NCBI GenBank assembly: GCA_963781955.1
Contig: CAWAHU010000001.1
Span: forward strand, 1,612,001 to 1,676,000
From: Bog-473 sp963781955
GTDB taxonomy: Bacteria; Actinomycetota; Acidimicrobiia; Acidimicrobiales; RAAP-2
DNA: 64,000 nt
Reading direction: 5' to 3'
Positions 9,901 to 17,784 of the stretch are shown here, piece after piece. Under the pieces are notes generated by a model, which made no database searches, had not been told where the DNA came from, and saw nothing but the letters and a program-made list of their open reading frames with translations. Made by a program: the position numbers and the translations under genes. Position 1 is the stretch's first letter. Each line of letters starts with the position of its first letter.

Positions 9901-10637
9901 GACAGCAGCGCCCCGGTCTGCACGCACAGGAGCGCGTCGTGGGCCACCGCGTCCTCGCGGTGCGTGTAGTGGCTGTCGTTGGTGGCGAGCAGCGGCGCCC
10001 CGATGCGCTGCGCGATCTCGATCAGCTGGGGGTTCGTGCGGTGCTGGTCGGCGATGCCGTGGTCCTGGATCTCGACGAAGAGGTTGCCCTTCCCGAAGAT
10101 GTCCTGCAGGCGGGCGGCCCGTCGCTCGGCCTCGGGCTGGTCGCCCGCGAGTAGCGCCTGGAGCACCACGCCGCCCAGGCATCCGGTGGTCGCGATGAGC
10201 CCGTCGTGGTGCCGCTCGAGGAGCTCCCAGTCCAGCCTCGGCTTGTAGTAGTAGCCCTCGAGGTACGCCGCCGAGGAGAGCTTCATGAGGTTGCGGTAGC
10301 CCTCGAGGTTCTCGGCCAGCAGGGTCAGGTGGTAGTAGAGCTTCTGGCCACCCTCGGCGTCCCCGCCGGTGTCGTCGACGCGACCGCGGCGCACAGGCCG
10401 CTCGTGGCGTGACTCGCCGGCCATGTAGGCCTCGGTGCCGATGACCGGCGTGATGCCGGCGTCACGGCAGGCCTTGTAGAAGTCGAGGACCCCGTACATG
10501 TTCCCGTGGTCCGTGATCCCGAGGGCCGGCATGCCGTCGGACACCGCGGCCTTCACCAGGTCCTTGACCCGCGCCGCACCGTCGAGCATGGAGAACTCGG
10601 TGTGGGTGTGCAGATGCGTAAACGACCGCTCCGACAC
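6969..10637 (-). CDS. dnaE: DNA polymerase III subunit alpha
   Basis: About 1222 residues, the normal DnaE1 size. The N-terminal PHP domain begins THLHTHTEFSMLDG. The polymerase palm shows GPGRGSAAG, the catalytic Asp pair in PDIDMDFDERYR and the third Asp in LLKMDFLGLRNL. Helix-hairpin-helix and OB-fold regions follow. It is the catalytic subunit of the replicative holoenzyme. GTG at 10637 is preferred to the ATG at 10658 because GGAGG precedes it by about six bases. Two insertions, one near residue 95 and one near residue 850, are low-complexity and acidic, without intein motifs. Confidence 0.97.
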   Translation of the reverse strand: MSERSFTHLHTHTEFSMLDGAARVKDLVKAAVSDGMPALGITDHGNMYGVLDFYKACRDAGITPVIGTEAYMAGESRHERPVRRGRVDDTGGDAEGGQKLYYHLTLLAENLEGYRNLMKLSSAAYLEGYYYKPRLDWELLERHHDGLIATTGCLGGVVLQALLAGDQPEAERRAARLQDIFGKGNLFVEIQDHGIADQHRTNPQLIEIAQRIGAPLLATNDSHYTHREDAVAHDALLCVQTGALLSDTNRFKFEGTEHYLKSAAEMRHLFREVPEACDNTLLIAERADVQIELGKPSLPEFPVPERFTGATYEERAQAYLRHLASEGAKERYGDPVPPQVTERLDYELGVIADMGFPAYFLVVWDLIRFARETGIRVGPGRGSAAGCCVAYCLRIVDLDPIRYDLLFERFLNPGRKQMPDIDMDFDERYRSDVMRYAAEKYGSDRVAQIITFSTIKARAAVRDAARVLGKPYIVGDRIAKAMPPLIMGRDTPLRACLEKTEGYEDGYATAGELRAMHETDPEAKEVIDVALGLEGLRRQDGIHAAAVVISRDPLTEYLPIQRKPDAGGNPEDAPIVTQYEMHGVEDLGLLKMDFLGLRNLSVIERALDLIEEATGERPDIDRVPLDDEPTLALLRRGESVGVFQLEGGPMRALMRSLAPTSFDDVAALVALYRPGPMAANMHNDYADRKNGRKPITYPHADLEPILTDTQGLMIYQESVMRVAQKIAGYSLEEADNLRKACGKKIRSLIAAEREKFVAGCAAQGYGEELGTQLFDIIEPFADYAFNKSHAYGYGLVAYQTAWLKAHHPVEYMAALLTSVKDNKDKTAVYLAECRTMGIDVLVPDVNRSVAEFAPDRSTPPGDVSAGDHADEPQVVDAAADEVGPATPGGTGAERKAIVFGLAAVRNVGESLVDRIVAEREANGPFEDIFDFCARVDPVVLNKRTMESLVKGGAFDSLGHPRQGLCLVLETVVDRSLERRREQDLGITTLFAAFEEEQADPDWGGVKVPIPDAEFDKAQRLAFEKEMLGLYVSDHPLRGYEAALARHTDSSLSDMREDDTPVGDRSPVRTVGGVVTDLRRSYTKKGDLMARFVLEDLQAAMEVFVFPKTMAEYGAWIENDAVIVVKGRLDTRDEEPKIVCMEVSRPMLERGNSDLHITLPLGVLTDAKVDGLKQVLSGHPGPSPVLLHVGEKVLRLPPEFNVDCRNGLVGELKRLLGQSAVLS

Positions 10638-10692
10638 CGGCCCTCCTTTCGCCGTCAAACTTACACGGCTGTCATTCCTCGGGGCCCGAAAT

Positions 10693-11197
10693 CTAGCCCC
10701 CGGCGGCGACCCGGACGACCACCGACCCGACCGCCTTGTCGTGCAGGGTCTGGCGCCTGTCGTCCCACAGGGGGAAGAGCATGTCGAGGGCCCAGACGAG
10801 GCCCAGCAAGGTGAAGATGAAGTTCACCAGGCGCAGGAAGCCCTCGAGGGCGGCCCGGCCCAGCGCACGGCGGTAGCCCAGGCGGTCCCCGGAGCCCTCG
10901 CGCACGACCCGCACCCGCACCGCCATCATCCCCACCGTCTGGCCTCGCGGGGCTCCGCAGAGCAGCGTGCCGTAGAGGACCCACCCCAGGCCGACGGCCA
11001 GGACCAGTCCCGCAGACACCGGCTCGGTCTCGGTGCACCCCGGAACCGCCGGGGCGCACCGCCAACCCGTGGCCGTGCACGAAGAGCAGGGCGAGGACGA
11101 CCACGACGGCCAGGAAGATCAGCGAGTCGATCAGGTACCCGCCGAGCCGGACGCCCCACGAGGCGTAGGGGGCGATGTCAGCGCTGGGCCCGGGCAC
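10693..11197 (-). CDS. RDD family membrane protein, frameshifted
   Basis: The N-terminal part (PYASWGVRLGGYLIDSLIF with first membrane helix to about residue 45) and the C-terminal part (GLVLAVGLGWVLYGTLLC, GQTVGMMAVRVRVV, then DMLFPLWDDRRQTLHDK) are in different frames. They join if one base is removed from the four-base C run at 11038-11041. The intact protein would be about 165 residues with three membrane segments and the family's R..D..D residues. RDD proteins are small membrane proteins, some acting in ion transport; the role here is unknown. It sits between dnaE and bpa. Confidence 0.75.
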
Positions 11198-11274
11198 CGG
11201 GCCACCCCCCGGCGACGAGCCCGGCGGGGGTGGCGGGGCGTTCCCCGGGAACCGCGGCGGGCCGCCGGCGACGC

Positions 11275-11809
11275 TCAGAGGTACGCCCCGGTCCGGCCGG
11301 TCTCACCGGCCTGGGGCAGGCCGCGCTGGCGCATTTCCTCCAGTTGGGCCCGGGCGGCCATCTGTTGGGACATCAAGGTCGCCTGGATCCCGTGGAACAG
11401 TCCCTCGAGCCAGCCCGACGAGCTGCGCCTGCGCGATGCGGAGCTCTGCCTCGCTCGGCGCCTCGACGTCGAAGGGAGGGGCCATCCGCGCCAACTCGGC
11501 CGCCAGGTCCGGCGACAAGCCCTTGGAGAGGTCCTCGATCGACCGCTCGTAGATCTCGCGCAGGCGCACGCGGCTCTTCTCGTCGAGCGGCGCCGCGCGC
11601 GCCTCGTCGAGCAGCGACTTGACCATGGAACCGATGCGCAGGACCTTGGCGGGCTCGTTGACCGACTCGGTACCGTCCTCGGACTCCGCTCCCTCACGGG
11701 CCGGTGCCACGAGCACCTCGTCGGGCGCGATCGCCGTCGCGTCCACGCTGGCCGGGTCCCCGCTGCCGCTCACCTCGCTCACATCGCTCACATCGCTCAC
11801 ATCGCTCAT
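11275..11809 (-). CDS. bpa: Bacterial proteasome activator Bpa, frameshifted
   Basis: The central helices (PAKVLRIGSMVKSLLDE, RAAPLDEKSRVRLREIY, SEAELRIAQAQLVG) match Bpa/PafE. The continuation WLEGLFHGIQATLMSQQM and the C-terminus GRTGAYL lie in another frame; one extra base in the C run 11414-11416 explains the break. The C-terminal -YL tail corresponds to the GQYL motif that docks on the 20S proteasome and opens its gate independently of ATP. The intact protein would be about 177 residues. The N-terminus is a serine-aspartate repeat encoded by 9-bp DNA repeats. It implies a 20S proteasome elsewhere in the genome. Confidence 0.85.
11770..11808. repeat. 9-bp tandem repeat within the bpa start
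   Basis: About four near-identical copies of CTCACATCG (plus strand) encode the Ser-Asp-Val repeats at the Bpa N-terminus. Confidence 0.7.
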
Positions 11810-11843
11810 GGTGCCCTCGATTGTGCCACCCTCGGGGCGGCCT

Positions 11844-13034
11844 TCACGAGGCCCGCCAGGCCAGGATCGGGACCAGCATCTCGGCCGGCGTGAGCGAGCC
11901 GTGCCGGGCCTTGAGGCGGAGCTCGCCGGTGTCGGCCGGGTCGAGGAAGGCCGTCGGAGCGAAGGGGACGAGCACCACGTCGCCCAGGCGGGCCGCCACC
12001 TCGGCCGTCGGGCGGCCGCCCAGCCAGCCCTCGTCGACGATCTGGTCCCTGGTCCGCACCCAGGCCGACTCGGCGTAGAGCCCCGCGGCCACCTCCGCCA
12101 CGTCGGACGCCGCTCCGGGCGCCGTGTGCAGCCAGCGGAACCTTCCCTCGCCGCTGATGAGGCTCACGCCGTCCATGAGCTCGGGGCCGAGCACCTCGAC
12201 GGCGCCCCCGACCTCGACCTGCCCGTGGTCGGCGGTCACGACCAGGCTCGACCCGGCCGGCAGCGCGGCGAGCACGTCTCCCACCAGGCGGTCAGTGGCC
12301 GCCAGCTCGTCGTCGTAGTGGGAGCCGAGGCCCTCGGCGTGGGCCACCCGATCGATGCCCTCGTAGTAGGCGTACACGAACGGGGCCCCCGAGGCCGTCA
12401 GCTCGCGCACCGCGGTGACCAGGCCGGCCGGCGTGTGCCAGCGATGGAGCTTGGCCGGGCCGAGGTGGGCGGCGGTGAAGCCCGTGGGGCCGTAGTCCGA
12501 GCGCGTCACCACCGGGACGGGCCCCGCCGCCCCGGGGAACGACGGGCACGGCTGGAAGGCCGGCGCCGGGACCTCGACGCGCGCGTCGGCGCCGCCGATC
12601 GACCAATGGAGGATGTTCATGACCTCGCCCCGTTGGGCCACCCGGTAGCCGACGACGCCGTGCTCCGCCGGCGTGCGGCCGGTCACGAGGCTGGTGAGGG
12701 CGCACGCGGTCGTCGAGGGTGCCACCGACGTGATGACCCCGCCCGTCCCCGTACCCAGCACCGGTGCGAGCCGTTGGCGCTCGGCCAGTTGCTCGGCACC
12801 GAGGCCGTCGAGCACCAAGAGGACGATCTGCTCGGCCCCCGCGACAGGCTCGGGGATCCACGCTGGCACGGCCGCGTCTCGGCGGCCCGACAGCTGGGCC
12901 AGGAGCGCCGGAACCACGCGGTGCAGGCTGGGCCCCGCCCAGTCGGGCAGCACGGGCGCGGGCTGGAGGGCCGGCTCACCCTGGCCCGGACCGGTCTTCG
13001 GTCCGGCTCCGTGGGGGGGTGCGCCGTCGCTCAC
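11844..13034 (-). CDS. Alkaline phosphatase family protein (type I phosphodiesterase/nucleotide pyrophosphatase)
   Basis: 396 residues from GTG 13034. It shows the metallophosphoesterase core of the family: VLLVLDGLG (first metal Asp), the nucleophile Thr/Ser region APSTTACALTSLVTG, the central YYEGIDRVAH block (Asp and His), TADHGQ, and the late His in KARHGSLTPAE. No signal peptide is visible, so it appears cytosolic. Substrate is unknown. The frame is open to ATG 13064, but the GTG has TAGGGT eight bases upstream, so the shorter start is favoured. It is divergent from the Rrf2 gene. Confidence 0.85.
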   Translation of the reverse strand: MSDGAPPHGAGPKTGPGQGEPALQPAPVLPDWAGPSLHRVVPALLAQLSGRRDAAVPAWIPEPVAGAEQIVLLVLDGLGAEQLAERQRLAPVLGTGTGGVITSVAPSTTACALTSLVTGRTPAEHGVVGYRVAQRGEVMNILHWSIGGADARVEVPAPAFQPCPSFPGAAGPVPVVTRSDYGPTGFTAAHLGPAKLHRWHTPAGLVTAVRELTASGAPFVYAYYEGIDRVAHAEGLGSHYDDELAATDRLVGDVLAALPAGSSLVVTADHGQVEVGGAVEVLGPELMDGVSLISGEGRFRWLHTAPGAASDVAEVAAGLYAESAWVRTRDQIVDEGWLGGRPTAEVAARLGDVVLVPFAPTAFLDPADTGELRLKARHGSLTPAEMLVPILAWRAS

Positions 13035-13042
13035 AGGACGAC

Positions 13043-13048
13043 ACCCTA
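13043..13048 (-). promoter_or_regulatory. Probable -10 element of a leaderless promoter
   Basis: TAGGGT on the minus strand, eight bases before the GTG at 13034; no ribosome binding site lies between. It supports the shorter start of the phosphodiesterase gene. Confidence 0.4.
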
Positions 13049-13084
13049 CGACCCACGAGCCCATCCGAGATACCCCGGGGCCGG

Positions 13085-13090
13085 TAGCAT
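13085..13090 (+). promoter_or_regulatory. Probable -10 element of a leaderless promoter
   Basis: TAGCAT, eight bases before the GTG at 13099 of the Rrf2 gene. It is only about 37 bp from the divergent TAGGGT box. Confidence 0.45.
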
Positions 13091-13098
13091 CGGGTCTT

Positions 13099-13532
13099 GT
13101 GAGGGTGTCGACGCGAGGTGACTACGCCAGCAGGGCGCTCCTCTCGCTCGCCCTCCACGGCGCCGAGACCCCGACGTCGGTCCGGGACATCGCGGAGCGC
13201 ACTGGACTGCCCCAGCCCTACCTCGAGCAGATCCTCCTCGCCCTCAAAGGAGCCGGGCTGGTGCGCTCCAAGCGGGGGGTGGGCGGGGGCTACGTCTTGG
13301 CCCGACCCCCGAGGAGATCTCGTTGGCCCAGATCGTCTCGGCCGTCGACGGCCCCATCGCCGCCGGCGACTTCGGCGAGCCCCACGAGAACGGCGCCTGC
13401 GACCACGAGGGGCAGTGCGTGCTCCTCGCCGTGTGGGCCGACGTGGGCCAGACCATCCGCACCTACCTGCAGTCCTACAGCCTGGCCGACATGGTCGACC
13501 GAGCACAGGGAAACGTCACCGCGAACGTCTGA
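13099..13532 (+). CDS. Rrf2 family transcriptional regulator, frameshifted
   Basis: Residues 1-70 carry the Rrf2 winged helix (VSTRGDYASRALLSLAL, IAERTGLPQPYLEQIL, GLVRSKRGVGGGYVLARPP). The rest (SLAQIVSAVDGPIAAGDFGE and onward to MVDRAQ) is in another frame, restored by adding one C to the run 13306-13310. The intact protein would be about 145 residues. Two Cys are visible in GACDHEGQC, so an Fe-S cluster as in IscR/NsrR is possible, but the usual three-Cys pattern is not clear. The target is unknown. Confidence 0.8.
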
Positions 13533-13592
13533 GTAGTCACCGGCGGCTCGGGCACCGGCGGCTCGGGCACCCGCGGCGTCGGCACGGCGCGG

Positions 13593-14222
13593 TCACGACC
13601 CGCCGGGGCGGTGGCCCCATGCCTCCACGACCGGCCACTCCTGCTCCCACCCGAGCACCGAGACCGCCCCCGGGCCGAGCACGAAGAGCCGCCCCGCCAC
13701 CGGCGGCAGGCCCAGCCAGCGTGCTGCCAGCACACGGAGCAGGTGCCCGTGAGCCACGCAGAGGGTGTCGCCCTCGGCGGCCCGGGCCCGCGCCACCACA
13801 CGGTCGGCCCGCCGGGCCACGTCCGCCAGCCGCTCCCCGTCGGCGACCCCGTCCTCCCACAGGGACCACCCGGGATGCCGGGCCCGGATCTCCTCGGAGG
13901 TCAGTCCCTCGTAGGCGCCGTAGTCCCACTCCACCAGGTCGGGGTCTTCCTCGGCCGCGAACCCGGCCAAGGCGCAGGTCTCGGCGGCCCGGCGGAGCGG
14001 GCTGGTCAGGACCTGGGCGAAGTCGTAACCGAACTCCCGCAACATCGCTCCCGCCGCCTCGGCCTGCCGCCGGCCGTGGTCGAGGAGGGGCAGGTCCGTC
14101 CGCCCCGTGTGGCGGCCGCTCGTGGACCACTCGGTAGCGCCGTGGCGCAGGAGGACGATCCGCGGGGCCGTCACGGCTCCGTAGGCCAGCACGGCCACCC
14201 TCCGGGCGCAATTCCGCCGCAA
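13593..14222 (-). CDS. Histidine phosphatase family protein
   Basis: Up to 209 residues. It has the catalytic LLRHGATEW motif near residue 25, the acid residue region VEWDYGAYEG and the second histidine in CVAHGHLLR, as in phosphoglycerate-mutase-like phosphatases. The true start may be about 18 codons in, at GTG before TAPRIVLLRHG, because the first residues look unstructured. Substrate unknown. It is divergent from the sigma factor gene. Confidence 0.85.
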   Translation of the reverse strand: MRRNCARRVAVLAYGAVTAPRIVLLRHGATEWSTSGRHTGRTDLPLLDHGRRQAEAAGAMLREFGYDFAQVLTSPLRRAAETCALAGFAAEEDPDLVEWDYGAYEGLTSEEIRARHPGWSLWEDGVADGERLADVARRADRVVARARAAEGDTLCVAHGHLLRVLAARWLGLPPVAGRLFVLGPGAVSVLGWEQEWPVVEAWGHRPGGS

Positions 14223-14384
14223 TTCCCCTCCGCCGCCTGGTCACAGGTCCCGAATGGGTGCGAACACCCTCATGGAATGATCCCGGCACCGGATGGGTTG
14301 TACTCGTCGGATTCATCCCGGCGAAGCCGGGTAACTACGGGTGAGAGTGTGAGAGCAGCTGTGAGAGCAGCGTCTGGAGCGAAG

Positions 14385-15221
14385 ATGAAGAGCGCGGTGA
14401 GCACGTCGGACACGTTGGGGTTGATGCTGCGCGACCTCGACCAATTCCCCATGCCCGACCACGACCAGCAGGTCGAGCTGGCCAAGCGGGTCACGGCCGG
14501 TGACGAGGCTGCCCGCAAGCAGATGGTCGCCGCCAACCTCCGCCTCGTCGTGCACTGGGCCCGCCGCTACCAGGACCGCGGCGTCGACATGGCCGACCTC
14601 GTCCAAGAGGGCACGTTCGGCCTGATGCGGGCCGTGGACAAGTTCGACTGGGAGCGCGGCTTCCGGTTCTCGACCTACGCCACGTGGTGGATCCGCCAGG
14701 CCCTCCAGCGCGCCGTGCAGCAGCACGGGCGCACCATCCGGATCCCGCTCGAGGTCGGCGAGCAGATCCAGCGGCTCGAGGTGGCCAAGTCCGAGCTGGC
14801 CAGCACCCTGGGCCGCCGGCCCACCGAGGAGGAGCTCGACGAGGCGACGGGGCTGAGCGCCGACGAGCGGGCGTCCCTCGAGGACGTGGCCCGCGTCACG
14901 GCCTCCCTCGACCAGCCGGCCGCGGCCGAGTCGACCACTGCCCTCGGCGAACTGGTGGCGCCTGACGAGAGCGACTTCGCCATCGACATCGAGCAGGCCA
15001 TGGTCTACGAGCGGGTGCGCGACGCCGTCGAGCGGCTGCCGGGCCTCCAGCGTGACGTGCTGCGCCTGCGCTTCGGCTTCGACGGCGATGCCCCGGCGTC
15101 CCTGCAGTCCACGGCCGAGCGGCTCGGCGTCGGCGTGCGGCGCGTGCGGCGGGCCGAAGAGGAGGCGCTGGCATCCCTGGCCTTCGACGCCGACGTGGTC
15201 GGCGTCCACCAGGCGGCCTGA
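14385..15221 (+). CDS. RNA polymerase sigma factor, sigma-70 family (group 2-like)
   Basis: 278 residues. It shows a short region 1.2, then region 2 (NLRLVVHWARRYQDRGVDM, DLVQEGTFGLMRAVDKFDW, FSTYATWWIRQALQRAV), region 3 and region 4 (LPGLQRDVLRLRFGFDG with a helix-turn-helix near the end). It resembles primary-type sigma factors but is too short to be the housekeeping one and lacks a long region 1.1. ATG at 14385 is chosen because GGAG lies six bases before it; homology starts soon after. Nothing here indicates its regulon. Confidence 0.9.
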   Translation: MKSAVSTSDTLGLMLRDLDQFPMPDHDQQVELAKRVTAGDEAARKQMVAANLRLVVHWARRYQDRGVDMADLVQEGTFGLMRAVDKFDWERGFRFSTYATWWIRQALQRAVQQHGRTIRIPLEVGEQIQRLEVAKSELASTLGRRPTEEELDEATGLSADERASLEDVARVTASLDQPAAAESTTALGELVAPDESDFAIDIEQAMVYERVRDAVERLPGLQRDVLRLRFGFDGDAPASLQSTAERLGVGVRRVRRAEEEALASLAFDADVVGVHQAA

Positions 15222-16180
15222 GCCGGCTTCGGATTCAGCCCAGGTGAGGACCGGAGGTCCTCGGGGAGCGGGGCGCTGAACTCCACGCGGGTCCGCGTGC
15301 CGGGGTGGACGAACGCCAGATGGGCCGCATGGAGGAAGAACCGCCCCGGACCGAGACGAGCATCTGGCACCCCGTAGCGGGCGTCGCCGACCACCGGGTG
15401 ACCGATGGCGGCCAGGTGGACCCGGATCTGGTGCGTGCGGCCGCTCTGGAGCTCCACCTCGAGCATGGTGGTGGGCTCCCCGGCGTCGCGGCGTCGCTCG
15501 AGCACCGTGTAGGTGGTGCGGGCCGGCTTACCCCCGGTCCGCACGGCCATCTTGGTGGGCGTACGCGCCGAGCGCCCGATCGGCGCCTCGACCTCGCCCC
15601 TGTCCTCGGCGACGATGCCCCGCACCAGTGCCAGGTAGCGCCGGCCCATGGTGCGGTCGGCCAGCTGGGCCACCAAGTCCCGATAGGCCTCCGCCGTGCG
15701 TGCCACCGCCAGTAACCCCGAGGTGCCCTTGTCCAGCCGGTGCACGATCCCCGGCCGGTCGGCCGCGCACACGCCGGCGGCCACCAGGTCAGCCAGGTCG
15801 GGGAAGCGGGCCAGCAGCCCACCCACGAGGGTCCCTTCGCCGTGGCCGGCCCCGGGGTGGACGACGAGGCCAGCGGGCTTGTCCACCACGGCCACCAGGT
15901 CGTCCGCGTGCACGACGCGGAACACCACCCCGGGCTCGGGCGCCACACCGGCCGGTCCGACCTCGGGCAGCTCGACGGTGAGGACCGCTCCCTCGTTGAG
16001 CGGGGTGCGCCCGGACGTGACGACCTCGCCGTCGACCAGCACCCGCCCCGCCGCCACCAGTCCGGCAGCGACGGCCCGGGACACGTCGGCCACCATGGCC
16101 ACGCCCCGGTCGACCCGCACGCCGTGGAGCAGGGCCGGCACCTCGGTCGTGACGATCTCACCGCCACCGGGCGCGCTCAC
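15005..16180 (-). CDS. rluD: RluA/RluD family 23S rRNA pseudouridine synthase; 3' end uncertain
   Basis: An S4-like N-terminal domain (VDRGVAMVADVSRAV... RVLVDGEVV) precedes the synthase domain with VVDKPAGLVVHPGAG and the catalytic Asp in GIVHRLDKGTSGLLAVA, then SGRTHQIRVHLAAIGHPVVGD. GTG at 16180 overlaps the lspA stop as GTGA. Homology ends near PLPEDLR (about 15255), but the frame stays open to 15005, running 217 nt into the convergent sigma gene. A one-base shift near the end would give a stop at 15235, just clear of the sigma gene, so the real 3' end is probably about 15235. Confidence 0.85.
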   Translation of the reverse strand: MSAPGGGEIVTTEVPALLHGVRVDRGVAMVADVSRAVAAGLVAAGRVLVDGEVVTSGRTPLNEGAVLTVELPEVGPAGVAPEPGVVFRVVHADDLVAVVDKPAGLVVHPGAGHGEGTLVGGLLARFPDLADLVAAGVCAADRPGIVHRLDKGTSGLLAVARTAEAYRDLVAQLADRTMGRRYLALVRGIVAEDRGEVEAPIGRSARTPTKMAVRTGGKPARTTYTVLERRRDAGEPTTMLEVELQSGRTHQIRVHLAAIGHPVVGDARYGVPDARLGPGRFFLHAAHLAFVHPGTRTRVEFSAPLPEDLRSSPGLNPKPAQAAWWTPTTSASKARDASASSSARRTRRTPTPSRSAVDCRDAGASPSKPKRRRSTSRWRPGSRSTASRTRS

Positions 16181-16731
16181 GGCGGTGTCCCGGGCTGTGC
16201 GCCCTCTTCGGACCGCTCCCCCGCTCGCCCGCCGTTCCCGGGCGGCGTCGCCCGACCCGGGCCGAACAAGAGGGCCACCACGACGATCGCCACCCCGACG
16301 GTGATGCAGGCATCGGCCAGGTTGAAGGTGGGCCAGTAGTCCAGCGTCACGAAGTCCGGCACCTGTCCCCCGTGGCTGCCCACCAGGCGCTCGCTCACGT
16401 TGCCTGCGGCGCCGCCCAGGACGAGGCCGGCCCCGACCGCCAGCGGGACCGTGCGCACCCGGGCGACCACGACGGCGAGCACCCCGACGCCGGCGCACAG
16501 CAGCACGGTGACCACCCAGGCCCGGCCGCTGAACAGGCTGAAGGCCAGGCCCGAGTTGTAGGTGAGCGCCAAGCCGAAGGGGCCGACCACGTGCCGGGGG
16601 CCCTCGAGGTGGTCGACAGCCAACGAGGTGGTCACCCGGTCCGCCACGACGACTGCGGCCGCCACGGCGAAGGCCAGCACCCGGGGTCGCCTCAGCGCCG
16701 CGACAGCCCCCCGCTCTTGCAGGCGACGCAC
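16177..16731 (-). CDS. lspA: Lipoprotein signal peptidase (signal peptidase II)
   Basis: About 184 residues with four membrane helices (PRVLAFAVAAAVVVADRV; WVVTVLLCAGVGVLAVVVA; AVGAGLVLGGAAGN; ADACITVGVAIVVVALLF). Family blocks YNSGLAFS, GGAAGNVSERL, VPDF and FNLAD are present; the Asp in VPDF and the Asp in FNLAD correspond to the catalytic pair. It cleaves lipoprotein signal peptides after diacylglyceryl modification. GTG at 16731 overlaps the upstream TraR/DksA gene by 40 nt; the stop overlaps rluD as GTGA. The C-terminal 30 residues are charged. Confidence 0.9.
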   Translation of the reverse strand: MRRLQERGAVAALRRPRVLAFAVAAAVVVADRVTTSLAVDHLEGPRHVVGPFGLALTYNSGLAFSLFSGRAWVVTVLLCAGVGVLAVVVARVRTVPLAVGAGLVLGGAAGNVSERLVGSHGGQVPDFVTLDYWPTFNLADACITVGVAIVVVALLFGPGRATPPGNGGRAGERSEEGAQPGTPP

Positions 16732-17650
16732 AAGCGAGCGTAGGGCAGGGCCCGCAGGCGCGGCTTGGGGATCGGCTGGAAGCATCGCTCGCAGTAGCCG
16801 TAGGTCTTGTCGTCGATGCGGGCCAACGCGTCGTCGATCTCCTCGACGGCCAGGGTGGCCTGACCCGACAGGGCGAGGTTCCGCTCGCGGTCCACGGTGA
16901 CCGTGCCGCCCTCCCCGGACTCCTCGTCGAACTGCACGTCCCCCGGCTCGCGCTCGAGCGCCAACGAATCGGCCTCGGCGCGCAGCGAGGTCGCCTGCTC
17001 CTGGTAGATGGCGCGCTCGGCCTGCAGCAACTCGCGCACCTCCTCGAGGAACTTCGCGTCCTTGGCGTAGGGCCCGGTCTTGGGCCGCACGGGTGCCGCC
17101 GGCTTCGGCTTCGCCTTGGGGGGGGCCGCCTTGGCCGGTTCCTTGGCCGGCTCCTTCGCCGGGACCTTGGCCAGGGTCTTGGCCACCGTCTTGGCGGGCG
17201 CCTTGGCCACGGTCTTGGCCGGAGCCTTGGCCGGAGCCTTGGCCGGAGCCTTGGCCGGTGCCTTCTTGGTGGTGGACTTGGCCGTCGGCTTCTTGGTCGC
17301 CGAAGCCGCCGGCACCGTCTTCTTGGGCGCGGGGGACTTCTTGGACGCCGCGGCTGGCTTCTTGGCGCCCGACGCGGCCTTCTTGGCCGGGGCCGCCTGC
17401 TTGGCCCCGGCGGCGCCGGCGGCCTTCTTGCTGGCCGGGGCGGACTTCTTCACGCTGGATGCGGCCTTCTTCGAAGCCGGAGCTGCCTTCTTCACTGCGG
17501 GGACTGCCTTCCTGGAGGGAGCGGGACGTGTCGTGGCCGCTCTCCCAACCGTGGCCGCTGACGATTTCTTCCCGCCGGGGCGCCGGCGGAGGGGGACCGC
17601 AGCGACGCCGGTGCCCGCGTGGCCGGGGCACCTTTGCTCGCTGGGGTCAT
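16692..17650 (-). CDS. TraR/DksA zinc-finger protein with histone-H1-like Lys/Ala/Pro tail, frameshifted near the start
   Basis: The C-terminal ~120 residues are a TraR/DksA domain: a coiled-coil hairpin (KFLEEVRELLQAERAIYQ, VEEIDDALARIDD) and the zinc finger YGYCERC ... LCVACK. About 160-170 residues before it are Lys, Ala and Pro repeats (AKAPAKAP). The uninterrupted frame starts at GTG 17495, but an ATG at 17650 has GGAGG just upstream, and adding one base to the CCC at 17571-17573 links it to the Lys/Ala-rich frame, giving about 319 residues. The tail may bind DNA or RNA (inference). It lies between divIVA and lspA. Confidence 0.8.
17136..17268. repeat. 12-bp tandem repeats encoding Lys-Ala-Pro-Ala
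   Basis: Three perfect copies of GGAGCCTTGGCC at 17221-17256 are flanked by degenerate copies. They are in frame in the TraR/DksA-like gene, so repeat number can change tail length without shifting the frame. Confidence 0.8.
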
Positions 17651-17784
17651 CAGTTCCCTCCTCCGGGTCACGGCAGGTGCCCGTGCTCCCCCGCGACGAC
17701 CTCGCCTGGGGAGCGGGAGACCCTACCGGACTGCGCCTGAAGCAGGCAACAACGCGTCCGGCCGCCTTGACGTGCGGCCGGGAC

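Noticed and set aside
6969..10637. Intein in dnaE
   Set aside because: Insertions are short and low-complexity; no Cys/Ser splice start or His-Asn end is seen.
17136..17268. CRISPR-like repeat array
   Set aside because: Repeats are 12 bp, contiguous and code in frame for Lys-Ala-Pro; no spacers.
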